From Alphaproteobacteria bacterium (lineage in GTDB: Bacteria; Pseudomonadota; Alphaproteobacteria; Rhodobacterales; Rhodobacteraceae), in contig JAUIIJ010000009.1 of NCBI GenBank assembly GCA_030431825.1, forward strand, positions 1 to 64,000: a stretch of DNA of 64,000 nt, in the 5' to 3' direction. The position numbers and the translations under genes were made by a program. A model generated the notes under the pieces. It was given only the letters and a program-made list of their open reading frames with translations. It was not told the DNA's origin and did no database searches. This document shows, one piece after another, positions 53,312-63,273 of this stretch (the first letter of the stretch is position 1; each line of letters opens with the position of its first letter).

Positions 53312-54038
53312 CCGGATCGAACCCCGCTTCGCGCATCAATTCATCTGAGCGTGCTTCCACACGTTCTTCCAGCTTACGCATAAATTCGTTGCGATCCAGT
53401 CCCGGTGCAATCGGTTCGAGGAACTCGACAACCGCCAGTCCGGGCTTGCGCATGATCCCCTTGCGTGGCCAGAACAGACCGACATTGGTGGCCACCGGCA
53501 CACAGGGCTGGCCCAGTTCCTTGTAGAGCACGCCACTGCCGACCTTGTAGGGTTTCCTGTCACCCGGCGCGACACGCGTGCCTTGCGGATAAATGATGAG
53601 CTGTCCGGGATTGCTGAACTCCTGCGCCACGTCCTTGACCATCTTGGCGACGGCGGCTCCGCGACGGCCGCGGTCGACCGGGACGCAGCCCAGCCGCTTG
53701 GCGTAGAGTCCGATGAACGGCGTCCACAGCAATTCGCGCTTCATGATGAACTTGGCGTGCGGCACCGCATCAAAGATCAGCAGGATATCGAGAAACGACT
53801 GATGCTTGGCCGCCACCATCACCTCGCCAGAGGGAACCGTGCCGCGCACCTCGCCACGAATGCCCACCATCCAGCGTGTCAGGACAAGGGTTGTGCGGGC
53901 ATAGACCTTGCAGGCCCGCAAGGCACCGCGCTTGGACAGGATCGCGTAGGGAGTGAACAGGATGCCAAGGACAGCCATCCAGAGATAGATCACGATGATG
54001 AAGACGAGGGATCGCACCCATTGCACTGCATGCATCAT
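53298..54038 (-). CDS. plsC: 1-acyl-sn-glycerol-3-phosphate acyltransferase
   Basis: A membrane acyltransferase of 246 residues that makes phosphatidic acid from lysophosphatidic acid. It has an N-terminal helix (SLVFIIVIYLWMAVLGILF), the HX4D box KHQSFLD, and YPQGTRVAPG, the substrate-binding motif. It overlaps ftsX by 1 nt, so ftsE-ftsX-plsC form one unit. Two start ATGs are adjacent. Confidence 0.9.
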   Translation of the reverse strand: MMHAVQWVRSLVFIIVIYLWMAVLGILFTPYAILSKRGALRACKVYARTTLVLTRWMVGIRGEVRGTVPSGEVMVAAKHQSFLDILLIFDAVPHAKFIMKRELLWTPFIGLYAKRLGCVPVDRGRRGAAVAKMVKDVAQEFSNPGQLIIYPQGTRVAPGDRKPYKVGSGVLYKELGQPCVPVATNVGLFWPRKGIMRKPGLAVVEFLEPIAPGLDRNEFMRKLEERVEARSDELMREAGFDPDGAD

Positions 54039-54937
54039 CAGCTGAACTCCGCCAGTTTCTGCCGCGCCGCGACCCCCGTTGCCACAAATGCCACCACTGC
54101 GGTAACGACCGGGACCGCAAGCGGCGCGAGCCAGCCAAGGCCGCCGAACCCGATTTCCGTCAGGAATCCCTGGGTTTCGCCGCCCGGCGGCAACAGCAGA
54201 ACCGCAAGCACGCCAAGCACCATGCCTGCGCCGGAGCCCACGAGCGCCCGTACCGTCAGCCGCCGCACGAAAGCGCCGGCAACAAAGCGATCCTCGGCCC
54301 CCACAAGGCGCAAGACCTCGATCACCTGCGCATTCGCCGCCAGTGTCGCGCGCGCCGCCAGCGTCACCGTCGCGGCCATGGTTCCGGTAATCAGCAACAA
54401 CGATATGACCCCCAGTCGCCGCAGCCCCCGCGCAGCATCCACGATCGGCGCGCGCCAGCCGCTGTGATCATCAAGAACCGCGCCCGGAACCTCGTCGTTC
54501 AGCCGCTGTTGCAGCGCGTCGGTGTCATAACCGGGCCTCTCGGCGATCACCTCGATCAGCTGCGGCAGCGGCAAATCCCCGAGGGGCAGGTCATCGCCCA
54601 GCCACGGAGCCAGCAGGGCGGCCTGTTCCTCGGCCGTCAAAGGCCGCGAACTGGCGATTCCCGGCGTTTCCCCCAGGATGTCGAGCACCGCCGCCGTGCG
54701 GGCCTCGCGCTGCTCCGCGTCACCCGAAATGCGCAGTGTCGCGCTCTGTGACTGGGCGTCGGACCAGCGGTCGGCCACGCGGTCGGCCGTCATTGCCAAC
54801 GCCAGGGCAAATACCGCGAGGAACCCCATCGCAGCGGCGACAAACAGCGTCAGATGCGATGTGGTCCCGCTGGGCGGGACGACCCGGTCGCTCCGGGCAT
54901 CGCCGGACAGAAGGCCGAAAAAGCGTCGCATGTTCAC
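54038..54937 (-). CDS. ftsX: Cell division protein FtsX
   Basis: FtsX is the permease-like partner of FtsE that activates septal peptidoglycan hydrolases. The 299-residue protein has a first helix (LTLFVAAAMGFLAVFALAL), a periplasmic domain, and three C-terminal helices including VLGVLAVLLLPPGG. The GTG start at 54937 overlaps the ftsE stop (GTGA); ATG 54931 is an alternative. Confidence 0.9.
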   Translation of the reverse strand: MNMRRFFGLLSGDARSDRVVPPSGTTSHLTLFVAAAMGFLAVFALALAMTADRVADRWSDAQSQSATLRISGDAEQREARTAAVLDILGETPGIASSRPLTAEEQAALLAPWLGDDLPLGDLPLPQLIEVIAERPGYDTDALQQRLNDEVPGAVLDDHSGWRAPIVDAARGLRRLGVISLLLITGTMAATVTLAARATLAANAQVIEVLRLVGAEDRFVAGAFVRRLTVRALVGSGAGMVLGVLAVLLLPPGGETQGFLTEIGFGGLGWLAPLAVPVVTAVVAFVATGVAARQKLAEFS

Positions 54938-55611
54938 AGATCGGCCCCCGCCAATTGCACCTGTTTGTTCGAAATGCGCAGAACCCGCGCCTGAACCTCG
55001 GACTTGGCCGCGCGGATCAACGACATGTCATGGCTGGCAATCAGAACGGTCTTGCCCATGCTGTTCAGGTCCACCAGCAGGCGCAGCAGGCGTTGGGACA
55101 TGTCCCAGTCGATATTGCCTGTCGGCTCATCCGCGATGATCACGTCCGGCGACAGGATCACCGCACGCGCCAGCGCGGCGCGTTGCCGCTCGCCGCCCGA
55201 CAACTCGGCGGGATAGGCATCGGCGCGCTCGGACAAGCCGACCCATCCGAGAAGATCCGTCAGATTCTGCTGTTCCTGCGCCAGATCGCGACCGGACACC
55301 GTCAGCGGCAATGCGATATTGTCGGCGACAGGCAGGTGGTCAAGAAAGCGGCAATCCTGATGCACCACGCCGATGCGCCGGCGCAGGGTCGCCATATCGT
55401 CACGCGTCGCCGCAGCGACGTCATCGCCAAAGGCAAGGATTCGCCCCTTGGTGGGGTTGAGCGCTCCGTAGCAGAGTTTCAGAAATGTCGTCTTGCCCGA
55501 TCCGGACGGTCCGGTCAGAAAATGAAAGGACCCGGCAGGCAGGGACAAGGATACATCGCCAAACAGCGCGCCCCCACCATAGTCGAATCCCACCTGCTCC
55601 AGCTCGATCAA
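54934..55611 (-). CDS. ftsE: Cell division ATP-binding protein FtsE
   Basis: A single ABC ATPase of 225 residues. Walker A is GPSGSGKTTFLKL, the signature is LSGGERQRAALARA, and Walker B is VIIADEPTGNID. A TTG start at 55611 preceded by GACAGGAGACTGACC fits the family (IELEQVGFDYGG); the track's first 24 codons are upstream sequence. It works with FtsX at the division septum. Confidence 0.94.
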   Translation of the reverse strand: MIELEQVGFDYGGGALFGDVSLSLPAGSFHFLTGPSGSGKTTFLKLCYGALNPTKGRILAFGDDVAAATRDDMATLRRRIGVVHQDCRFLDHLPVADNIALPLTVSGRDLAQEQQNLTDLLGWVGLSERADAYPAELSGGERQRAALARAVILSPDVIIADEPTGNIDWDMSQRLLRLLVDLNSMGKTVLIASHDMSLIRAAKSEVQARVLRISNKQVQLAGADL

Positions 55612-55796
55612 GGTCAGTCTCCTGTCAATTACCGCCTTGTGCCTTACCCTCGGGACAGTTTCAATGCCATGCCGATTCGCCACGTTTCCGCACCGTTGCG
55701 CATGAGAAATTCGCCCTTTGCGAACCCTTGCCGAAACACATAAGGTTGCGGCACAAGATCAATCCGGCAGGCAGTGACAGGATCAGGAGGGGCAGC

Positions 55797-56552
55797 ATGC
55801 GTCTAACATGCCCGAATTGCGGCGCTCAGTACGAAGTGCCCGACAAGGTGATTCCGCCAAAGGGCCGCGACGTTCAATGCTCCAACTGTGACACTTCCTG
55901 GTTCTTTGCCCATCCCGATCCGCTGATGCGCGCCGAGCCCGACCTGCGGGCTTCGTCCGCCTCGTTCCTGGATGACGACCCCGCCGACGAGGTCAAGGCA
56001 CCGCCTGCCCCGCCCCGACGCAAGCTCGACCCCAGTGTCAGCGCCATCCTGCAACAGGAAGCCGAGCGCGAAACTCGCCTGCGCAGCCGCGACCGCGCCG
56101 AAGCCGCGGACAGCCGGCCCGCCGCCGCTGACCGCGCCGACGCCGAAGCCTCCGAAACCGCGCGCAAGGCCCGCGAACGCATGGCCCATATCAGGGGCGA
56201 ATCCGCAGCGTCTCCCGCATCGCAGGACATGCCCGCGCGGCGAAGCGGCACGCTGCCTGACCTGGACGAGATCAATTCGACCCTGCGCACATCGGGCGAG
56301 TCCGCTTATGACAATTTCGCGCACGCGACAGCCAAGCAGGGCGGCTCCGGGTTCATGCGCGGCATCGCTCTGACCATCCTGCTCGCCGCGCTGCTGGTGT
56401 TGGCCTATGTCAACGCCCGCACCATCGCCGAAGCCGTGCCGCAAGCCGCCCCCTACATGAAGCTCTATGTCGCGAAGATAGATGAAGGGCGGGTGTGGCT
56501 CGACACCGTGCTTGGCCAGTTCATGCCGGGTGGGTCAGAACCGCTCGAGTAG
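55797..56552 (+). CDS. Zinc-ribbon membrane protein (MJ0042-type)
   Basis: A 251-residue protein with an N-terminal zinc ribbon (CPNC at C5/C8 and CSNC at C28/C31), a long charged Ala/Arg/Glu-rich linker, and one transmembrane helix near residue 200 (GIALTILLAALLVLAYV). This is the alphaproteobacterial arrangement of zinc-ribbon proteins next to ftsE. The ATG follows AGGAGG. Its 3' end overlaps the TIGR02302 gene on the other strand by 18 nt. Function unknown. Confidence 0.85.
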   Translation: MRLTCPNCGAQYEVPDKVIPPKGRDVQCSNCDTSWFFAHPDPLMRAEPDLRASSASFLDDDPADEVKAPPAPPRRKLDPSVSAILQQEAERETRLRSRDRAEAADSRPAAADRADAEASETARKARERMAHIRGESAASPASQDMPARRSGTLPDLDEINSTLRTSGESAYDNFAHATAKQGGSGFMRGIALTILLAALLVLAYVNARTIAEAVPQAAPYMKLYVAKIDEGRVWLDTVLGQFMPGGSEPLE

Positions 56553-59069
56553 CCGCTGAAGATAGTTGCGTTCGACTTCGGGGCGGTCGCCTTCGCCCGA
56601 GCGCCGCCGGATTTCATCCAGCAACTCGCGCGCGCGACGATAGACATCCTCACCCTGCAACAGGTTTTCGGGCGTGCCGAGCGATCCGTTCGAACCGCTT
56701 TCGCGGCCCAGCGGGTCGCGGTTGCGCGCTTCCATATTGCCCTGCGTGCTGCCCTGCCCCGGTTGGCCCTGCTGCTCTGCCATCGCTTCACCGAGCGAGC
56801 GCATTCCTTCGCGCAGCGCTTCCATCGCCTCGGATTGCCGGTCGATCGCGTCGGCATAATCATCCTGGCGCAGCGCCTGTTCCGCGCCATCCATCGCGCG
56901 CCCCGCCCGGTCCAGCGCGTCGCGCGCGGCATCGCCTTCGGGTGTGCCGGCACCGGGCAGATTGCCCTGCTGGCGACGCAATTCGTCGCGCAGGGCCTGT
57001 TGCCGATCCGCGAGCGAGCCTTGTTCCGCCCCGGATGGGTCGCCCTGACCGCCCTGCCCCTCGTGGCTCTGTCCCAGACCCTGACCTCCGTTGCGGCCCT
57101 GATTGCCCTGGTTTTCGCCAGCCTGCGCGCCGGGATTGAACTGTTCCTGCAAGTCGCGGAAGGCCTGATCGCTCAGCCCCTGCTGTTCGCGCAGGGTTTC
57201 GGCCAGACCTTCCATCGCCTGCTGGCCCTCGGACTGGCCGCCCTGCCCCTGTCCTTGGGTGACGCGCATGTTCTGCATCATCTGCTGCAATTCCTGCAAC
57301 GCCTGTTCCGCCTCTGCCATGCGCCCCTGTTCCATCAACTCCTGAATCCGGTCCATCATGCGTTGCAGATCGTTCTGGGTCATCTGCATGGCGTTTTCCG
57401 AAGGTTGCCCCGGCTGGCGCTGTTCCCCCTCCTGCTGGGCCTGCCGCGACAACTGGCGCATGTATTCGTTGGTGGCTTCGCGCAGTTCCTGCATCAGTTC
57501 GGCTATTTCCTGATCGCTGGCCCCGTTCTTCATCGCTTCGCTCAGCCGTTCCTGGGCACGGCGCAGACGTTCCAGCGCATCGCTCAGATCGCCCTCTTCC
57601 AGCAATACCGCCAGGTTCCAGAGCGCCTCGGCGATCTCCTCCTGCTGCGCGGTCTTGAGCCCATAGGCCGTGAACGTCTCCAACCGGCGCAGGATCACGC
57701 GCAGGCGCAGATAGGCTGTCTCGGAGCGGAACAGCGACTCCGGCCGGTGTGAAATCGCGCGCAGAACCTGCGCGACGCGCGCCGCGTTCTCGCGTGTCCA
57801 GAGCAGATCGCGGCGTTGCTCGATCACCGCAGCCGCCAGAGGATCAAAGAACCGACGGGCCGGCAGCACCATTGGCGACGGGTCGATTTCCGTGACATGT
57901 CCCGCCGCATCCTCGGCCGAGAGCCGCACCGTGACCGGCAGGTTCGCAAAAGGGTGTTTCGAGAAATCCTCGATCAGCGTTTCCGTGAACATCTGCCGGT
58001 CGCCCGCAATCGGCATCGGCAGCGGCACCACCACGGCCTCTCTGGGTTCGGGATCGGGAGCGAGCCCGTAGCGACGGTCGACCGCCGTCATATCCAGAGC
58101 GATCACAGCCTGTCCTGCGACAACCCCGTAATCGTCGCTGGCGGTAAAGGGCAATGTCATCTCGCCCGTGGCCTCCGCCTCGGCCGGGCCCGCCACGGCG
58201 ATCTGCGGCGGTGTGTCGTCGATGATCTCCACCCGCCAACTCTGGCCATCGCCCCCGGAAATCTGGATGGTGCCGTTGCGCACGACGGTGAAATCCTGCA
58301 CCGGATCGGAACCGGTTTCTTCTTCTGCGGTTCTGGCCGACACGGTTTCGACCAGTCTCAGCGCGCCAACCTCGCCATAGAAACGCAGGGTGATCCGGCT
58401 CCCTTCGGGCACCTGCAAGGTTTTGCCGATCAGGTCATTCAGATACAGCGTCGGCTTGCCTGTATAACGCGGCGGCTCGATCCAGCCCTCCCAGGTCGGA
58501 CCGCTTGCCAGATCGGCGCCACCGGGCGTCATCCCGGCGACGCTGCCGATCCGCCATACCGAACCGAACAGCAACGCGACCAACAGCGCCAGCAACGCGA
58601 CATAGCGCAGCGCGAACGGATCCCGACGCGCGAGTTTCAGGTCTGGCGCAGGTGCGCGGGCGGTCGCCGCCCGTTCCGCCATCCGCGCCTGGTGCGCCCG
58701 CCAGAGTGCCGCGGATTGCGAATCGTCCGCCCCGATGGCCTGCTCGTCCAGCAGGGCGCGTATCGGACGCCCGGGCAAGGTTTCATCCAGCCGGGCCAGC
58801 GCGTCGGCGCGGGTTGGCCAATGAAACCGCAGGGCGCCATGCACCAGCGCCACGCAGGCGCCCAGCATCGCAACCGCCCCGCTCAGCCACACCGCCTCGA
58901 TCGGAACGAGATCCTGTATCCCGAGTATCAGCAGCGCCAGAACCAGCAGGATCAGGCTGATCAGGGGCCAGAAACAGCGCAACACCCGTTCGGCCAGCAT
59001 TCCCGCGCGCGTCAATGCCAGGGGCATACGCACCGCATGCAGGACCGGGGGGAGTGCAGGTCTGGCCAT
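56535..59069 (-). CDS. TIGR02302 family (DUF4175) large membrane protein
   Basis: An 844-residue protein typical of alphaproteobacterial TIGR02302. Two hydrophobic helices lie near residues 33-70 and a third near 155-170 (YVALLALLVALLFGSVW), followed by a periplasmic domain with DDTPPQIAVAGPAEAEATG. The last 300 residues are Gln/Gly-rich and low in complexity (GQGQGGQSEGQQAM), with coiled-coil character. It lies just downstream of lysA. No function is established. Confidence 0.87.
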   Translation of the reverse strand: MARPALPPVLHAVRMPLALTRAGMLAERVLRCFWPLISLILLVLALLILGIQDLVPIEAVWLSGAVAMLGACVALVHGALRFHWPTRADALARLDETLPGRPIRALLDEQAIGADDSQSAALWRAHQARMAERAATARAPAPDLKLARRDPFALRYVALLALLVALLFGSVWRIGSVAGMTPGGADLASGPTWEGWIEPPRYTGKPTLYLNDLIGKTLQVPEGSRITLRFYGEVGALRLVETVSARTAEEETGSDPVQDFTVVRNGTIQISGGDGQSWRVEIIDDTPPQIAVAGPAEAEATGEMTLPFTASDDYGVVAGQAVIALDMTAVDRRYGLAPDPEPREAVVVPLPMPIAGDRQMFTETLIEDFSKHPFANLPVTVRLSAEDAAGHVTEIDPSPMVLPARRFFDPLAAAVIEQRRDLLWTRENAARVAQVLRAISHRPESLFRSETAYLRLRVILRRLETFTAYGLKTAQQEEIAEALWNLAVLLEEGDLSDALERLRRAQERLSEAMKNGASDQEIAELMQELREATNEYMRQLSRQAQQEGEQRQPGQPSENAMQMTQNDLQRMMDRIQELMEQGRMAEAEQALQELQQMMQNMRVTQGQGQGGQSEGQQAMEGLAETLREQQGLSDQAFRDLQEQFNPGAQAGENQGNQGRNGGQGLGQSHEGQGGQGDPSGAEQGSLADRQQALRDELRRQQGNLPGAGTPEGDAARDALDRAGRAMDGAEQALRQDDYADAIDRQSEAMEALREGMRSLGEAMAEQQGQPGQGSTQGNMEARNRDPLGRESGSNGSLGTPENLLQGEDVYRRARELLDEIRRRSGEGDRPEVERNYLQRLLERF

Positions 59070-59103
59070 CAGGATCTCCGAGCGGCCAGATCGCCGGATT
59101 GCG

Positions 59104-60369
59104 TCAAAGCCACCCGGGGATGGTATCGCGATTTATCATTTCGTCAAAGGTCGGGCGCGGGCGGATGACCGCAAATTGATCGCCCTTCACCAGGACCTCG
59201 GGTATCAGCGGTCTGGCGTTGTATTCGCTGGCCATCACCGCGCCATAGGCCCCCGCACTTCGAAACGCGATCAGATCGCCCGCAGCCAGCGGTGGCAGAT
59301 CGCGCTGTCGGGCGAACGTGTCGCCGCTTTCGCAAACCGGGCCGACGATGTCGTAGGGACGTTGTTCGACACCGGCCTCGGGTTCGAGCACCGGCACGAT
59401 ATCGTGATGCGCGTCGTACATGGCCGGGCGGATCAGATCGTTCATCGCACCATCCACGATCAGGAAATCGCGGCCTTCGCCCGATTTCAGATAGATCACC
59501 CTGCTGACCATGATACCGGCGTTGCCGGCGATCAGGCGACCCGGCTCGATCTCGATCTCGCAGCCCAGATGGCCGAGCGTACGCTTGATCATCGCGCCGT
59601 ATTCCAGCGGCAGCGGCGGCGCCTGGTTGCTGCGCGTATAGGGGATGCCAAGCCCGCCCCCGAGATCGAGGCGGCGGATATCGTGACCATCCGCACGCAA
59701 GGTTTCGGTCAGTTCCGCGACCAGCCTGTAGGCCTGCTCGAACGGCGCCAGATCGGTGAGCTGGCTGCCGATATGCACGTCGATGCCGACGATCTCGATC
59801 CCCTGCATGCGCCCCGCGAGCGCATAGACCTCGCGCGCACGGGCAATCGGAATGCCAAATTTGTTTTCGGATTTCCCGGTGGCGATCTTGGCATGGGTCC
59901 GGGCATCCACATCCGGATTGACCCGGATGGTGATCGGCGCGACTTTGCCCAGCGACAGGGCAACAGCGTTCAGCGCTTCCAGTTCGGGCTCGGACTCGAC
60001 GTTGAACTGGCGAATGCCGCCCTCAAGCGCCGTGCGCATTTCTTCCGTCGTCTTGCCGACACCGGAGAACACGATCTTATCTCCCGGCACCCCTGCGGCG
60101 CGCGCGCGCAGGTATTCGCCGACCGAGACCACGTCCATGCCGGCCCCGGCCTGCGCCAGCGTCTTGAGGATCGCCTGGTTCCCTGCCGCCTTCATCGCAT
60201 AGCAGACAAGGTGGTCCGTGCCCTCCAGCGCCTCGTCAAACAGCGCATAGTGACGCAACAGCGTCGCGGTGGAATAGAGGTAGAACGGGGTTCCGACGGC
60301 GGCAGCGATCTCGCTCACCGGCACATCCTCGGCGTGAAGGGCGCCGTCCTTGTAGAGAAAATGGTCCAT
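59104..60369 (-). CDS. lysA: Diaminopimelate decarboxylase
   Basis: The last step of lysine synthesis: meso-diaminopimelate to lysine. A fold-type III PLP enzyme of 421 residues with PLP lysine K60 in CYAMKAAGNQ, the glycine-rich NGG-type loop LDLGGGLGIPY, EPGRLIAGNAG, and the active-site PVCESGDTFA. It is related to, but distinct from, the decarboxylase at 26299-27483. Confidence 0.96.
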   Translation of the reverse strand: MDHFLYKDGALHAEDVPVSEIAAAVGTPFYLYSTATLLRHYALFDEALEGTDHLVCYAMKAAGNQAILKTLAQAGAGMDVVSVGEYLRARAAGVPGDKIVFSGVGKTTEEMRTALEGGIRQFNVESEPELEALNAVALSLGKVAPITIRVNPDVDARTHAKIATGKSENKFGIPIARAREVYALAGRMQGIEIVGIDVHIGSQLTDLAPFEQAYRLVAELTETLRADGHDIRRLDLGGGLGIPYTRSNQAPPLPLEYGAMIKRTLGHLGCEIEIEPGRLIAGNAGIMVSRVIYLKSGEGRDFLIVDGAMNDLIRPAMYDAHHDIVPVLEPEAGVEQRPYDIVGPVCESGDTFARQRDLPPLAAGDLIAFRSAGAYGAVMASEYNARPLIPEVLVKGDQFAVIRPRPTFDEMINRDTIPGWL

Positions 60370-60409
60370 GCCGGCCTCATAGCAAAACCCGCGCCGGGAT
60401 CAATGCGTA

Positions 60410-60727
60410 TCAGCCGGGCGGGCGCGCCCTCAGAAACAGGTAGAGCGGCAGGCCGCAGCTGACACCGATGCAAAAGGTCGCCGGAATCGCGATCAATCCC
60501 GCCCAGGCACGGCGGGCCACGCACTCCGCGACGATGAAAACCGTCAGCGCAATCGCCGCAATCGTCAGATCCCATACCAGCCCGCTGCTGGCGGCGTTGA
60601 CATGCCAGGCCTGAACCATCGCGCCGAGATCGAAACCGTTCCCGGCGAACCAGCTCAGAAAGTAATACATCGGATGTATCGCCCCCCATACGGCGAGGGC
60701 CAGATAGGTCATTCGCAATGCGCTCAT
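60410..60727 (-). CDS. DUF2834 membrane protein
   Basis: A 105-residue protein with three hydrophobic helices. The stretch MYYFLSWFAGNGFDLGAMVQAWHVNAASSGLVWDLT matches the DUF2834 pattern seen in marine proteobacteria. It lies between the small lipoproteins and lysA. Function unknown. Confidence 0.78.
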   Translation of the reverse strand: MSALRMTYLALAVWGAIHPMYYFLSWFAGNGFDLGAMVQAWHVNAASSGLVWDLTIAAIALTVFIVAECVARRAWAGLIAIPATFCIGVSCGLPLYLFLRARPPG

Positions 60728-60814
60728 TCGGTGTCTCTCCCGGTGTCAGGTCGGGCGTACCGCCCTGCATCCCACGAGGACCTAGCGCGGAACCGCGCGG
60801 CGGCAACACGGACC

Positions 60815-61036
60815 TCAGAAACCGAGAAACACCGAGAATGGGCCCTGCGCTATGCCGACGCCGCCATAGGCGCCGCCGCCACTACCGACACCGATGCCGA
60901 CATTGACCGCGGGTTGTGCCGTTGCGGGCTGCGGCGGCTGCACGATCAACTCGCCGTCCGGCCCCACCAGCGGCGGATCGGGTTCGCACCCTGCCAGCAG
61001 CAGAAGCACCAGCAGAGATGAACCCAACGCGCGCAT
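60815..61036 (-). CDS. Small lipoprotein, glycine-rich
   Basis: A 73-residue lipoprotein. The signal peptide ends in the lipobox LLAGC, and the mature part is proline-rich (EPDPPLVGPDG) then glycine-rich (GIGVGSGGGAYGGVGIAQG). The start has a usable ATG. Function unknown. It lies in the lysA-argH neighbourhood, where small lipoproteins are common. Confidence 0.75.
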   Translation of the reverse strand: MRALGSSLLVLLLLAGCEPDPPLVGPDGELIVQPPQPATAQPAVNVGIGVGSGGGAYGGVGIAQGPFSVFLGF

Positions 61037-61047
61037 ACCCGCCCCCG

Positions 61048-61254
61048 CTATTCCGGCAGCGCCGGGACAAGCTGGATGGTCATGTCCTCAAATGGCGTTG
61101 CATTCCGCGTGATGCTGATCCCGGCACGCGCTTCTCCGGATACCCGAATACCGGTTTCCTTCTGCGGTTTCGGCGGCGGTGGCGTCGGTTCGCCATCCAC
61201 GCCACAGCCGACCAGCAAAAGCGTACAGAGACCGAGAACACAGGATTTCATCAT
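61048..61254 (-). CDS. Small lipoprotein after argH
   Basis: A 68-residue lipoprotein with lipobox LLVGC. The mature part has a proline/lysine-rich linker ([10 protein letters not shown]) followed by [15 protein letters not shown]. The start overlaps the argH stop (ATGA), so translation is coupled. I recall a short lipoprotein next to argH and lysA in other alphaproteobacteria, but no function. Confidence 0.78.
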   Translation of the reverse strand: MMKSCVLGLCTLLLVGCGVDGEPTPPPPKPQKETGIRVSGEARAGISITRNATPFEDMTIQLVPALPE

Positions 61255-62639
61255 GACTTTGTTCTCCACCGTTCGATCTGTGCCCGAACCTGGGCGGGCG
61301 CGGTCCCCCCGTATGACATGCGCGAGTTTACCGAATTTTCAACGCCAAGGACACCAAATACGTCCCCGGTGATTGCCGGATGCACCGCCTGCATGTCAGC
61401 CAGGTCAAGCTCGGGCAGGTCACAGCCCCGCTGCTCGGCAACGGCAACGAGCGATCCGGTGACGTGATGCGCGTCGCGGAACGGCAGGCCCAGGACCCGC
61501 ACCAGCCAGTCGGCAAGATCGGTCGCGGTCGAAAAGCCCGAACCGGCCGCCGCCGCCAGCGCCTCGCGGTTGGCGGTCATGTCCCTCACCATGCCTTCCA
61601 TCGCCGCGAGCGCCAGCATCCAGTTGTCGGCGGCGTCAAACACCTGTTCCTTGTCTTCCTGCATGTCCTTGGAATAGGCCAGCGGCAGTCCCTTCATCAC
61701 CATCATCAGCGCCGTATTCGCACCGAAAATCCGCCCGACCTTGGCCCGGATCAGTTCTGCCGCATCGGGGTTTTTCTTTTGCGGCATGATGGACGAGCCG
61801 GTCGAGAACCGGTCGGACAGCGTGACAAAGCGGAACTGCGCCGAGGACCAGATCACCAGCTCTTCGGCCATCCGGCTGAGGTGGACGGCGCAAATGGAAG
61901 CCACCGACAGGAATTCGAGCGCGAAATCCCGGTCACTGACCGCGTCGAGCGAATTTGCCGACGGGCGGTCGAAACCGAGCGCGGTCGCGGTCATGTCGCG
62001 ATCGATGGGAAAGCTGGTGCCGGCCAGCGCCGCCGCCCCGAGCGGACATTCGTTCATCCGCGCCCGTGCGTCGCGCACCCGCGACAGGTCGCGTCCGAAC
62101 ATCTCGACATAGGCCATCATGTGATGTCCCCATGTCACCGGCTGCGCGGTTTGCAGATGCGTAAAGCCCGGCATGACCCAGTCCGCCCCTGCCTCGGCCT
62201 GCGACAGCAACGCATCGATCAGCGCGCGCAGACCGGATTCCGCTGCATCCAACTGGTCCCGGACCCAGAGCTTGAAATCTGTCGCCACCTGATCGTTGCG
62301 CGATCGTCCGGTGTGCAGGCGGCCCGCCGCTTCGCCGATCACCTGTTTCAGGCGCGCCTCGACATTCATGTGGATATCTTCCAGCGCGGTGGAAAATTCG
62401 AATGTTCCGGCCTCGATCTCTGACAAAACGGTGAGCAGCCCTTCACGAATGGCCGCCGCATCGTTATCGCTGATCACACCCGTCGCCGCCAGCATCGCGG
62501 CATGGGCACGCGACCCGGCAATATCCTGCGCCGCCATCCGCTTGTCGAACCCGATAGAGGCATTGATTGCCTCCATGATCGCGTCCGGTCCGGCGGCAAA
62601 GCGGCCGCCCCACATCTGGTTCGAGGTCGTATCGGTCAT
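61251..62639 (-). CDS. argH: Argininosuccinate lyase
   Basis: The last arginine-synthesis step, splitting argininosuccinate into arginine and fumarate. The superfamily signature [12 protein letters not shown] is intact, with [13 protein letters not shown] and [13 protein letters not shown] upstream. Length is 462 residues. I use ATG 62639 ([16 protein letters not shown]); the track start nine codons earlier is inside the tlpA leader. Only 25 nt separate its start from the divergent tlpA start. Confidence 0.97.
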   Translation of the reverse strand: MTDTTSNQMWGGRFAAGPDAIMEAINASIGFDKRMAAQDIAGSRAHAAMLAATGVISDNDAAAIREGLLTVLSEIEAGTFEFSTALEDIHMNVEARLKQVIGEAAGRLHTGRSRNDQVATDFKLWVRDQLDAAESGLRALIDALLSQAEAGADWVMPGFTHLQTAQPVTWGHHMMAYVEMFGRDLSRVRDARARMNECPLGAAALAGTSFPIDRDMTATALGFDRPSANSLDAVSDRDFALEFLSVASICAVHLSRMAEELVIWSSAQFRFVTLSDRFSTGSSIMPQKKNPDAAELIRAKVGRIFGANTALMMVMKGLPLAYSKDMQEDKEQVFDAADNWMLALAAMEGMVRDMTANREALAAAAGSGFSTATDLADWLVRVLGLPFRDAHHVTGSLVAVAEQRGCDLPELDLADMQAVHPAITGDVFGVLGVENSVNSRMSYGGTAPAQVRAQIERWRTKS

Positions 62640-62664
62640 TATTTGGAAACCCTTCGGAGGGGAC

Positions 62665-63234
62665 ATGAGAAAACTGTTGTTCGGGTTCGTTTATACGGCC
62701 CTTGCGCTCTGTGCAAATATCGCCGCCGCGGACACCGCCGCGCTTGAGGCGCTGCGCGAAGGCGACATGAAGAAGCTGGTCTTCCATGCCGATCCCAGGC
62801 CGGTATCCGACGGAGAGTTCATGCTGGCCGATGGCGCGGGCACCGGCACCCTGGCCGATTACCGTGGCAAATATGTGCTCCTGAACTTCTGGGCGACGTG
62901 GTGTGCGCCCTGCCGCAAGGAAATGCCGATGCTCTCGGCACTTCAGGACGAATTCGGCGGCGACGCGTTCGAGGTCGTCACGCTCGCGACCGGGCGCAAC
63001 TCGCCGGTGGGCATCCAGAAGTTCTTTGACGAAATCGGCGTCACCAACCTGCCCCGCCATCAGGATCCGAAGCAGGCGATCGCCCGCGACATGGGCGTGC
63101 TCGGCCTGCCGATCACCGTTCTGATCGATCCCGAAGGCAACGAAATTGCCCGGCTTCAAGGCGATGCGGACTGGAATTCCGAAAGCGCCAAATCCATTCT
63201 CGCCGCGATCCTGGATACCGCACCCGAAGGATGA
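62665..63234 (+). CDS. TlpA-like thioredoxin family protein
   Basis: A 189-residue periplasmic thioredoxin-fold reductase. An N-terminal signal segment ([19 protein letters not shown]) precedes the TlpA domain; the redox site is [14 protein letters not shown], and [18 protein letters not shown] has the cis-proline. TlpA relatives deliver electrons to cytochrome c or copper-oxidase assembly. The ATG follows CGGAGGGG. The TlpA-argH divergent pairing recurs in this group. Confidence 0.9.
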   Translation: MRKLLFGFVYTALALCANIAAADTAALEALREGDMKKLVFHADPRPVSDGEFMLADGAGTGTLADYRGKYVLLNFWATWCAPCRKEMPMLSALQDEFGGDAFEVVTLATGRNSPVGIQKFFDEIGVTNLPRHQDPKQAIARDMGVLGLPITVLIDPEGNEIARLQGDADWNSESAKSILAAILDTAPEG

Positions 63235-63239
63235 CTCCG

Positions 63240-63267
63240 CGGGGGCGCTGCACTCGCACCGCCCCCG
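63240..63267. terminator. Hairpin between convergent tlpA and tag
   Basis: CGGGGGCG and CGCCCCCG form an 8-bp stem with a 12-nt loop, 6 nt after the tlpA stop and 7 nt from the end of tag. No T run. Probably a shared, bidirectional terminator. Confidence 0.45.
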
Positions 63268-63273
63268 AATGGT

